Source of the DNA: Branchiostoma floridae
Lineage: Eukaryota > Chordata > Leptocardii > Amphioxiformes > Branchiostomatidae
Length of the DNA stretch: 62,000 nucleotides
Assembly: GCF_000003815.2 (NCBI RefSeq)
Contig: NC_049990.1
Location: 18,543,248-18,605,247 of the forward strand
Reading direction: 5' to 3'
Position numbers and translations under genes: made by a program. Position 1 is the first letter of the stretch. Each line of letters starts with the position of its first letter. The notes below the pieces were generated by a model. It worked only from the letters and a program-made list of their open reading frames with translations, ran no database searches and was not told the origin of the DNA. Below, one piece after another: positions 23,101 to 35,100 of this stretch.

Positions 23101-26100
23101 ACACATATTTTGTAGTTAGGTAACTCATGTTCCTTATATGTAGCAAGTTAAGACAACAGTATTCAAGTTTAGACTTCCTATACACGACATTTTACCACAC
23201 CTTCTTACTCACCCTTTGTTAAGTAGTCAGAGAGTTAGAGAAGGAAGAAAAGAGAAGGGAAAGAAGAGACAGATCACGCCACTATTGTATAGTGTTAATG
23301 TTATAAGAGGTTTGGACCACCCCCATGCAACTAGTGGTAGGGTCCTGTTGTTCATCATTATGGGTTCCATCTAGATGTTGCCAAATAGATTGTGCTCCTG
23401 ACTATGCGCTCACTGTCATCCTTGAGTCGTCACCGTACGTGTTCCCTATTGGCGCAGAAACACAGACATACTACGGCCCCTTTGGAAAAAGGCCACCTCG
23501 GGGTAATTTACCCACTGTTGTTCTGCACTAACTTACGGGCTTGTCCCAACTTGGCCCCGTGGGACACCCTCCTGGTACCGGGCTATTTTGGGGCACGACG
23601 GGGCCCCTGGATTTTTAAAACTTTGCAGTTAAAATCAACCAAGGCACTAAAAAGTCGCTGTCACCTACCCGTGTTAACACCAAGAGGTAAACAGTAATTT
23701 TTGTTTTATTTTTTTAAACAGATTGTAGGGTGGCAGACTACGTTCGTTTTAATGGCGTGTGCTACAAGAGCTTCAGGGGGACTAAGCCACGTGATGAAGC
23801 AAAGCAGAGGTGTGCAGCAGACGGTGGCATTTTAGCCATGCCAAAGGACGATGCCACCAATACTTTCCTCGCTGATCTAGAAGTAGTAGTAGGGGGTCGT
23901 TGGCTTGGATTGACTCATCCCAACAGCGATGGCCAGTGGGTATTTGAGAATGGCCAAACCCTGACGTCATCTGACTATTCCAACTGGCATGGCGGTACAC
24001 CGGGTAGCGATGCCCATGGCTGTGTAGGATATTATATGCAAACAGGACTATGGACCCCAAGAGACTGTAACATCAACAGAGCATTCCTCTGTCAGCTGAA
24101 TGAGGGTATGCGATTCCATTCATGCTGCTTTTATCATTAGGCCACAGCAAGTAAATTTTATGGATGACATCAGCACACCCATTTATGTGTTCATTGGGTG
24201 ACGGTCACGACGAGATGCTGCTCTTCAAACCCTTGTGATCTCTAAGGACTCCTGGTTCAGGCCTTCTGGATGTAATGTCCTTAGCTGGCAATCCAGTAGG
24301 ATTCCCGTTGTAAGCAGCGTTGTCTTGTGGTGTCTTCATTTCCTGTGTAGCATTATAATTTTTTCGACGCCAAGGACTTGAAGGTCTGCAATGCTGTGGT
24401 CTGTGAGGTTGAAGTGGGCTGAGACCGGAGTGTCCTTCTTCTTGTTGATGGATGAACGATGGCCATTCAGTCTATTGGCCAACGTTTGTTTGGTCTTGCC
24501 GACATATTGTAGCCCGCATTTCTTGCATTGAATAAGATTATGTTTTTGCTTTCATTGGCAATTGATGTGGTCCCTGATGATGTGACGCTTGCCCGTGCGG
24601 TGGCTTACGAAGTAGTTGATCTTCTTGACATGAGTACAAGTGGAGCACTTGTTTTTTCCGCTAGGGAAAGAACCCGAAGGATTGAATTTTTTTCAGGAAG
24701 TTCTTGTTCTCCTTCGGGATCTGGGCTCTTACTAGGAGATCCTTTATGTTTTTGTTGCGGCGATAGGCAAACAGTGGTGAATCTTTGAATATTTCCTTGG
24801 TTCTTGTGAAAAGTTGGAGAATGTGCCAGTATTTTCTGATGATGGTTTGTAGTGGCGGAAGGTGTGGACCGTATGTGATGACCAGGACCGTACGTTCTTG
24901 TGGTGCTGTCGGCCTCTTTTCTTTCAGTGTTTCTTCCCGGGGGCGTTCTTGTGCACGCGTGATGGCGTCGTCCAGTAGGGCTTCTTCATAGCCCCTTTGC
25001 TGGAAGTGTTCCCGGAATTCTGCAGCCTTTTTCCTTGAATCTGGGTGTACTTGAGCAGATGCGTCTTAGACGTAGGAACTGACCGTAAGGAATCCACTGC
25101 TTGCAGTGTTTGGGGTGGGCAGAGTTTCTGAGTACTACGTACTGGTGCTTGTCTGTCGGTTCGGTGTAGAGATCTGTTGTAATTTCCCCCTCCGAAATGA
25201 TGACTGTGACGTCTAGGAAGTTGATCGAGGTTTTAGATGTTTCCACTGTGAACTTGATTGTCCTGTGGGCTTCGTTAAGGTCCTGGATGAAGGACTTTAA
25301 TTCTTCCTCTGATCTGGTTCAGACTGCGAAGATGTCATCAATATACATCCACCATATCCACGGTCTTGGGGTACCACTCTCTTGTCATTCTGATGAAGGC
25401 TTTTGATTAAAAGGTCGAAACCGGTAATCGTTGTGTCTCAGCCGTCATCCTTCTGACGCCTTATCGACCATCAGCACACCCATTTATATTAGCCTGATTT
25501 TGAAAAAAAATAACCCCGAAAATTCCTCCTCATCCTCCGGAGACAGTGAGCATGATGAGAAAGTACCAAAATGGGAACATGTATCATGTGGTAGCTCTGA
25601 TTGTACATTGTAGTTGTAGTTGTATAATTAGTTGCTGTGGCCTTACTGGTAATGGGCAATGCACTAAATTGAAAGATTACTAGCGACTCAAATATAGTTT
25701 GATGATTTAACAGGTACATTTTGAAACTTTTGGGTTCAATTCATAGCAATAGCAATAGCATCATTGTTTTATGGCAACATATTCACATAAAGGTCATATC
25801 TATACATCTTGTTGGCTGTAACTAAGGACTTATTTGGTTCTCTCCTCAAAGTTGAATCCACTGTTGGGAGTGCCGACCGCATGGTCATCTACGTCACGAC
25901 CGGTAAGTAAATCACGAAAATATATGTCTTGTTTTGTATGACACACAGCAATGCGTAGTTCATTTAGTCATGTTTGAAAGGATCCAGTGATTGTTTTTGT
26001 CATTGTGGTCAATGATTATATTGCTCTCTGTAATAGGGATGTGAAATATATTGTTTTTTCGTTTGCCATTTTGACATCAACAGGGGTTATGCTTTTATTT

Positions 26101-29100
26101 TTGGGCCAATATAGATTTCGTAAAACTGGCACATAATTTTTTATGCACAAGCATGGAATTAATGATATCAAATGTAGATGAAATCTCAAGCAATGCAGTT
26201 ACCGATTACGTCATTAATTCACACAAAATGTATATGATGCTAGTTCACCAGGTACAAAACGTATATCTGTGTTGTAACCTATATTGTTTTTAGACATAGG
26301 GTATTTAGGGATATCAAGTTGACAGATTGTGGTTTGATTTTTGCCATATTTTCAACATGTTGCAGTTTGAAACCACAGTATGTCGACTTGATATCCCTAA
26401 GTATGTACTTTGACTTTGACTTTATTGACGATGAGACAAGTCATTGCATCTGCCTAGGCAGCTTTGGGAAAATGCGGACGGACATACAAAGAATTCATCA
26501 CAAAAACATAATCAATTTTTATAAAATTTGTCATGTATCTACAGATATCGAAGAAATTGATCTACTTATTAACAGTTTTTAAAAACAACACATATATAGG
26601 TAGGCTACCCCACGAATAAAGATAAACTTGTCTAGCATTATATCTTCTCTCGGTCAATCTGTCAGATGTATAGTCACATGTCGACTTCAGAAATGTTATG
26701 TGAATGTGTGTTTTTCCCAAGAAACTGGACCCGTCCGTGACCACAGAGGAACTGAGTTTATCCTGGCATTCACGGAGAACTCCCAACGTGACGGGGAGGT
26801 GCCGAGACTGTACATCACTGGTACCCGTGCCACCTCAACCCGCGTCACCGTGACTGTGCCCGCCACGAGTTTCAGATCATCCATCAGCGTTACGTCTAGT
26901 CAGGTAAGATTCAAACTAGGTGGCAAGTAGCGTAGTACTTATTAGGCGACAAGAGCTAGTAGTACCTTGTATATTAGATGGTAAATTGGGTAAACTTAGT
27001 CTAGTACTTGAAAAAATGAAAGTTTGTACTTTGGGTGGCGAGAGTGCACTGTACTTTTTTTACGTAGTACTTTGCACAATGTACAATGTATGTTTGGCTA
27101 TATGATCGGTACTCTTAGTATTAGTACTTGAAAGTTTGTACTACAGGTGGCAAGAGTGTACCACACTTAAGTACTACAAGTTGTATGTTTGGCAGTAAGT
27201 ACTTTGTACCTTAGGCAGTAAGACGAGTACCCTGTTCTACATTGTACCTTACATTTGTAGGTGGCAAGAGTACTTTGTAATGTTCATACTTTGTATGTAA
27301 GGCTGTAAGATGGGTACTTGAGTACTTTGTATGTTATTCGATAAGAGATTTACTTTGTACATACTTTGTACGTTAAGTGGCAAGAGTTCTTTGTACTTTA
27401 CTTGTTTTATTAGCATGTTAGGCCATGTTGATTTGATTATATGGATGACATCCTCTGGGAACTCCAAAACTGATGCGAGCGAGCGAATAAAAAAAAAGTT
27501 TGGCAAAAAAAAAAGTTGCCTTCAGTATGAAATCTATAATAAGTGGCAAGGAAGGTTGAACATACAAAATGTAAACAACACATAGTATGGTATACCAACA
27601 ATTAATTGTAGGGACCAGTACATCGCACGGGTGCAAAATGTTTTTTTCTTCTTGGACGAGGACCGATCCGAAAAAAAACAGACCTGAAAAAAATCAGTGG
27701 AACAGCTCAGGTTTCGCCAATTAGAAAATGGACACACTATATCGGCAGGTGTTTGGGGTCTTGCCGGGCCAAGAAGTCAAGAGCGAAGTCGACTTGAGTT
27801 TATACTCATTTGTACCAAGTTTCTACAGTCAAAGGTACAGAGACAGTTAGCCTTGATTACATGAAGATGGGATCTTAAAACGCCAGTGGGAGTCGGATAA
27901 TCCACCAAACAGATTTCTTTGTAGCTAAATTGACCAATTACCATTGTTTTCAGTATTGCCAATTCTCAAGTTTCCCCAGACAATCAGGTCCAGGTTCAGG
28001 TCCGGACCTGATCCTCTAGACCTCAACGGGACCTATACCTGAATTTTCTGTACTGGTACCTACCCCTACCAACAATAGATTTTTTTTTCTTTCTGTCCTT
28101 TCACATCTTATTCTTTCACTTTAGATTTATTTTGGCATTCTACGGCATTAGTTATCTGTTTTCTGATACTTGTTTTTCAATCTACGGCATATATGTGCTC
28201 ATTTTACAGCTGCTTTGCACAATTTACTGTGTGGTCGAAAACTTTTTTTTTTTTGGAAACGGCCGAAAATTGATGCGAGCGCGGATGTCATCCATATAAA
28301 CAAATCAACATGGCCTTAGGCGGCAAAAAAAAGTATGTTGCAACATCGTGATGCCCATGGATTACTTTATGTATTTTTCACAACATCTTATTTATTGCAT
28401 TTATTGCATGATGTTTTACCATTGTGTACTATGAACATTCTGCAATCTACAAGGTGACAGAAGTGCAGCTGCCCCCTAGCGGCGTGGAGATGAGTGGCAG
28501 TCAGAAGGGGAACTGGGCCGTGTCCGTCACAGCCGATGACGAGATTGTGGTCTACGGTGTGACAAAAGGAGATGGCTACCTGGCACTGCCCACTGATGTC
28601 CTTGGGAAGGAGTATTTCGTACCTTGTAGCACTGTTGATGCAGTTTCCAGATCTGTAACATCAGGAGAAGGGATGTTTATGATGATGGCCATGGAAATGG
28701 CTATGATACCCACAGGTTGGTTCAAAATTGAAATCATAGATTGCATAATGATTTTATCACTGATGGTTTTCTTGTTTGTGTATAGAATAGATATTTGGTA
28801 ACACTGTAAGCCTAGGCCATCTTGATTCGATTATGTGGATGACATCCTCTGCGGACTGTAAAACTGATGTGAGTATTAAGTAATTACGGTTAAAAAGAAA
28901 TTGAACTTTGTCAAAAAACATTGCCTTCATTATGAAATCTATGTAGTTGTGAAGGTTCAGCAAAATTAATGACTAAACCTTCAGAGTATGATATACATGT
29001 ACTATACAATTATATGCATTGGTTCTTCTTTCACATCTTCTTTGACTTTGGAATCGACTTTCATTCAAAGATGTTAGTATCAATTTTCCAATTTTTTTTT

Positions 29101-32100
29101 GCAAATTACAGCCACATAAATTTATTCATTTTGCAGCAGCTTTTGCAGATTTACANNNNNNNNNNNNNNNNNNNNNNNNNNNNNNNNNNNNNNNNNNNNN
29201 NNNNNNNNNNNNNNNNNNNNNNNNNNNNNNNNNNNNNNNNNNNNNNNNNNNNNNNAGGCAATTGTGGAGGGATCTGTCTGGTCTTGGCCATGTGTTTTAT
29301 GCTGTTTAAACTCTGGGAGTAATCTACCAGGGATGAGTAAGGAGGTGTGGTAAAAGTTCGTAAATAAGAAGTCTAAACTTCAACAGCGGTTATCCCAGAA
29401 GGGCAGAATATATACGTGAGTTGCCTAACTCCAAAATACCACCTGCATATGCATGTACACGAATACAGTGGCAACAATGACTTAGCTAGAGTCCTCCCTA
29501 GTCCCTGTTTTCTCACCACAAAAGCGCCATCTACATTGGCTACATTTGTACATATAGCGGTGAGAAGCAGAACTCCAGTTAAAGCTCTGACGAAGGTGTC
29601 TGAGAGACATCAAAACGTAAGCAATGTAAGTACCCACTGGTTGTGTAAAAAGAATTCTCCTTCATCCTATATTCTACCAACCTGATGAAACTATTTTCGG
29701 ATACATGTAAATACATTTAATTGAAAAAGCATGGCCTAATGACCATAACCAAAAAGGTGTCCTGTAACGTATGAGCTTGATGAAAATTGCATACTGTTAT
29801 CCTCAGAGTTTGGCATTGTTGGTGTCGAGGATGGCACGACTGTGAACATCATCCCAACCGTGTACGTGGCGTTGGACGGCCAGAACTACAATGCCGGACA
29901 GACCATAACCGTCACGTTGAATAGGATGGAGTCTCTACAGCTACAGGCACAGTTTGATCTGACTGGTAATTCTGGGTATTTTCTATTGAATAATCTAGCC
30001 TAGAGGTTAGGAAGCTTGGCCTAGGCTTGCTAAAAATCATTCCGATTACTGTCCACTATTAGACAAAAGTAGGTAGGGATTTTCCCCCAAAATTTTGAGG
30101 TATCGACTGAAGTGATCAAGCAAATACTGTTGACAAAGTAAACTGAAATGCATTAGGGCACTGCTATTTTGAACAATAAGCTTTCATTACATACATGTAA
30201 AAGCAAACTTTTTACATTGCAAGTTACAAGTGCCCTTAGGAGCCCATGACATGGCTGTTTTTCATTTCCATGAAACACTGAAAGAAATACTTTCCTCTGT
30301 AGGATCAAAGGTCACATCTGACAAGCCGGTGGCGGTGTTCAGTGGGAACAAGTTCAAAGTGGCGTTCGATGTGGCTGGAAACGGAGGACAGGTTGTAGAG
30401 ATGATCCCTCCTGTGGACACCTGGGGTAAGGAGTTTGTTGTCTTGCCACTCAACGACAGCATTGGTGAGAACAGGATCCGTGTCATGGCCGCCAGAGACA
30501 ATACTGAGGTTAATGAACTTCCTACTTTTGTTATTACTTATTGTTATTGGGTGGGCCAACTACTCTCTCTTCGCAGCTATGGGCTACATTGAGAAGAGCT
30601 TACGAAAGGTGGGGCTAAATCGCATTAGAGTCTGGAGTGGCTGCCATCCGGCACTAGCTCAGGTGACCTCAGTAGTTTTTTTATGACTGTCCCAATGGTC
30701 TGGAGCGGCTGCCATTTTGCACTTACTCAGGTGACCTCAATACGACAGCAATTGCCCCATGTGTGGCCAAAGGACTCACTGTAGGTTTTGAACCACTCAC
30801 ACCAGAACCTCTGGGTTAGGAATCGAATACTCTGTTGATTGCTCCACACGACCCCACACTTGGAAACAATGTGATGGACAAAAAGTATTTACAATGACAT
30901 TTTTCTGTGAGCCGTTTTGTTTAATTTGTGACTCCATTGGTTTACTGCTATCAAGCAACATTTGCACTACAGATTTTTTGAGAACTAATTAATTTCAAAC
31001 AAAAATTTAGGGAATCTGTAAAATGCTGACCCCTTTTCCCCTGTCTTTCTCTCTCTATTATATACATGGTGGGACAGAAAGGAACTTAAGTCATTCTCAT
31101 TGTTATGAAAGTAATGGGGGGTACCCTAACATGGCATGCTTTTTCACATTACTCAAACTCATAGTGCTCCATTGCTAGTTGCCAGAGAGTGGTGAAGTTT
31201 TGAGGATTTTTAACACATTCATCTAAAGATAAAAGAACATACTTGGATAAGAAATGCAGTTCCATGCATCTGTAGATCTAGAGTTTTCGTGCTACACCAG
31301 ACAGTATGCACGATGTTTAGAAATTCAAGTACATTTTGATACTATTTTTTTCATGACAGTTGCTATGACTTTGACTGCAGGTTAGGGTAACTGGACAAAG
31401 CACAAGGACACTTGCTGCTGGTGAGGACTGGCAGCTTAACGTACCGTCTGACCAGTACATCCATGTCTCCGTCACAGCGCCTGTCCTGGTGATACAGTAC
31501 AGGTAACTGCAATGTTGTTTAGTGGCATATGCCTAAATTATTGTTTTCAGTAACGGCTTCTGGATCTATTAGATTCCAACTTAAAGATACATTGTAAATG
31601 CGTTGATGATATGATTTTGGAAACGGTCAGACGTTTCAGACAGCCATCTGGCATCTTTCGTCAGTGACACTGGTTAAGGTAAATGCACCCTTTTACATTG
31701 TAGTTGAAACTCATGGATTCCTGTTTACATGTGGTCATAGTGGCTGGTGTTGCTATATATCTGACATGTCAGTTTAATGATTAAATCTCATATCCATGGT
31801 GAAAATGGTCGCTTAAAGTGCTCCAAATTCCTTTGGTTATGAAAGAAAATATACATGCACATGTGGCTCATTCTCACTTGAACTTGTAAAATAGCAAATT
31901 TTTATTTAAAAAATGTCGTTTTTCAGTCAGAAAACCTTCTTGTCTGTTAAGCAAAATTTTTCCATCAATGAGAGACAAAGAATTACAGATTAATTTTGCG
32001 ATAGACCAATTGGTTAATAGGTACAAACGTTACCGGGAGTCCAAACCGTACGTGGATATAATTTCTTGCAAGCCATCAACAAATACAAATGTTGAGATGC

Positions 32101-32165
32101 ATCTTTCGTAAAATACAATAGGTGTTGTGGGAAGATGCCTGCAATTTGCTTAATATTTTTTCACA

Positions 32166-32196
<31 letters not shown>

Positions 32197-35100
32197 GCAT
32201 GTATATAATAAGAACAAGCCAAACATGTAAAATTGACCTCTTGTCATTATCCTGTTGCATTAGGATCAAGGAGAACAACGACATCCCCTCGGACTCTTTT
32301 ATGATGGTGGTCCCGCCGGTTTCGCAATTCATGACGGAGTACATTTTCACGGCAGCAGAATCTCATCCTGACCTTGAGCATCACCTCAACATTGTCATCG
32401 AGACGTCAGAAATAAGTGGGCTACGATTGGACGGTGCAGCTCTTGACGTCGGCCTAAACTGGACAGCAATACCCGATACAGACATGTCAGCGGCACGTGT
32501 TCACATCCAAGGTGGCATCCACACGTTGGTCCATACATCTCCTATTGTACCGTTTGGTGTCACGTGCTACGCGTACACAGAGAACGGCACGTATGGGTAC
32601 CCAGGAGGCCTCCGTCTCGCTGATGTGACCTCGTCGTGTGCCAGGTCTTTGCCCATGGCAGGTGACGGTATGGACAATGACTGTGATGGTACAATTGATG
32701 AAGAGCTTCTGAATGAATGGGACGATGATGGTGATGGGAGGGTTGACGAGGATTTAGCAGCTGGTATGTATATCTGTATCTGTATAGCTGGGAGAACTGT
32801 ACTTTGGCATAACACACTTGTTTTGCAGGCATGCGACACAGCAGCAGCTTGTTATGTTACACTGAACAGCCTACATTGTAGCTGTCACACCTAACTTTTG
32901 CACAGCCAGCTGCAAGTGTTCTTTAAAACTCTAATAGACTAAGCGTTGTACTTGGTAAAACTCTTGAATTTGATCCAACCCTCCTGCGGGTTGGATCACC
33001 CTCCGGCCTTCGGTTGGGCGGGTACCTTGGGTGATACGGAATACACTGTGTTGTATTCTATATTTATCGATGTAGATGTTTTGTATTTGGTTTAGAAGGT
33101 GTTCTCTCTCTAACAAGGACTTTTTGGTAGAGTAAGTTAATCAACTGAATACGAAACGTGTGTTTGTGTTTTTTCAAACATTACACATACATGGGCTGAA
33201 TGATGACTTTTTCATTACTGTATTAAATAGCAAAGAGGAAAATGGGAATATCTATATCTGTATACATTGTAGGCTTGCCTATTGCATACACTCATTGACA
33301 AGTACTGTAGAAGAATTCATATTCCTGATGCCACTGGGCAAACTTTACATCGTAAAGCATAGCTGATACAATACCGTTAACTGAAAATCTAACTATTTTC
33401 ATTTCGTATCATTCTGTTAATTACTGTATCTGTTCAACATGATGTATGAACTTTATTGCACGACATTTGCACATGGTACTGTCTTTTTGTGACCTGACCA
33501 TGTCCAGTATCAGGGTGAAATGCACGAAGTTGTCCTAAGTTAAGTTAGATGTCTTAAGTTGTCCAAAGTTGTCCAAAGTTGTACGAACTTGTCCGAAGTT
33601 ATGACGTCATCTAAACTTTGGAAAGTCAGCCGGGTGGTGTACGAAGTTGTCCGAAGTTGTCCAAAGTTATGACGTCACGCTAACCATGACGTCATCCTAA
33701 CTTTGGACAGTCAGCCGGGGGGTGTACGAAGTTGTCCGAAGTTGTCCAAAGTTATGACGTCACCCTAACCATGACGTCATCTGACTTTGGACAGTCAGCC
33801 GGGGGGTGTACGAAGTTGTCCGAAGTTATTACGTCTGTTTACTGTTTATGGCAAAAATGTGACATAAATCTTCATTCATTCATTTCTTGATTTTGTGTGT
33901 GACTCTTATCCAAATGAATCTTATTTGCCTTTTTAAAGATTAAGCTTCATCCTTTATTTCATGGATTTTATTTTACAGATGGAATTGTGTACCTGACAAC
34001 ATTGGATAGTTTTACGTTCTACAAGGTCCCAGTCACAGGAGTGATGAAATCGGCAAACGTGAAAGCCACGTGTGAAGCTGTAAAAATGAGCTTCCCCTGC
34101 TACTATACGACAAGCAAACACAATGAATGGACAGAAGGTTGTATTGAACACAGCGAGCAACACAGTAATGACCACACGTTTAAGGTACTGTCTGAGAAAA
34201 TGTGTGGCAATAGTTTGGAGGCTAGTTGTCTGCCGCTTGATGGTGTGTTTGCATATATGCCTGATGACTGGGAGGATGGTAGCGCCAAAGGGATTGACAT
34301 TAGCACCAATGCTAATCACCTAAAGGGGAAAGACTATTACAACAAGTACGCCTTGTGTAGTGGTAAGTCAAATATGTTAATGGTGTTGAGTGCAATTTTG
34401 ATGTCAATCTATCCTTACACTGGAAATTACAAACTAATTTCCAGTCTATCTATTTAGTATCTACATGTATCAATCTATTAAATATCGCTTACCTATATAT
34501 CTATCGTTTTATCTAGTATGTAACTATCTATATGTCTATCTATACATGTATAGCTTTCTGCATGCATCTATATTGTGTCATGTATATCTGGCAAACCTAT
34601 CAATCTCATATTTTCATATCAATCTCATAATCTCATATACATTTGTATATGTATAAGGCAAGCTTCCAATATTAATTTATGACAATACATGTATGTAATG
34701 ATATAGCATTAAGTTGCACATACAGACACACAGACTCTCTCTCTATCTGACACATGCTTATACTGTAGCTACACAGGACTCTGTACTCTGCCGTATGAAA
34801 TCATTGTATGTCATCATATGAAATACATCATATTCCTTTATCTGTCCTATTTGGTCTGCGCAGTTGTGCTCATGTGTCACAGTATCAATAGGTTTATTCA
34901 ATGTCTTGATTTTTAAGGTCTATGTAATGGTGTGGTGCCATTGGGTATGGAGAATGGGATGATTCCGGACGAAAACGTCACAGCCTCCTCCACACACGGC
35001 GACTGCTCGACAGGGTCAGCTCGCCTGTATACAGTTCTCGATGAACAGACATCCGGCTGGTGTCCCGTAACTACCAACACTGATCAGTGGCTTCAGGTGA

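Noticed and set aside
32199-32894. 231-residue open frame as a single-exon gene
   Set aside because: Only 32,264-32,763 is coding; the ends run into introns with good splice signals that match the neighbouring IgGFc-like exons.
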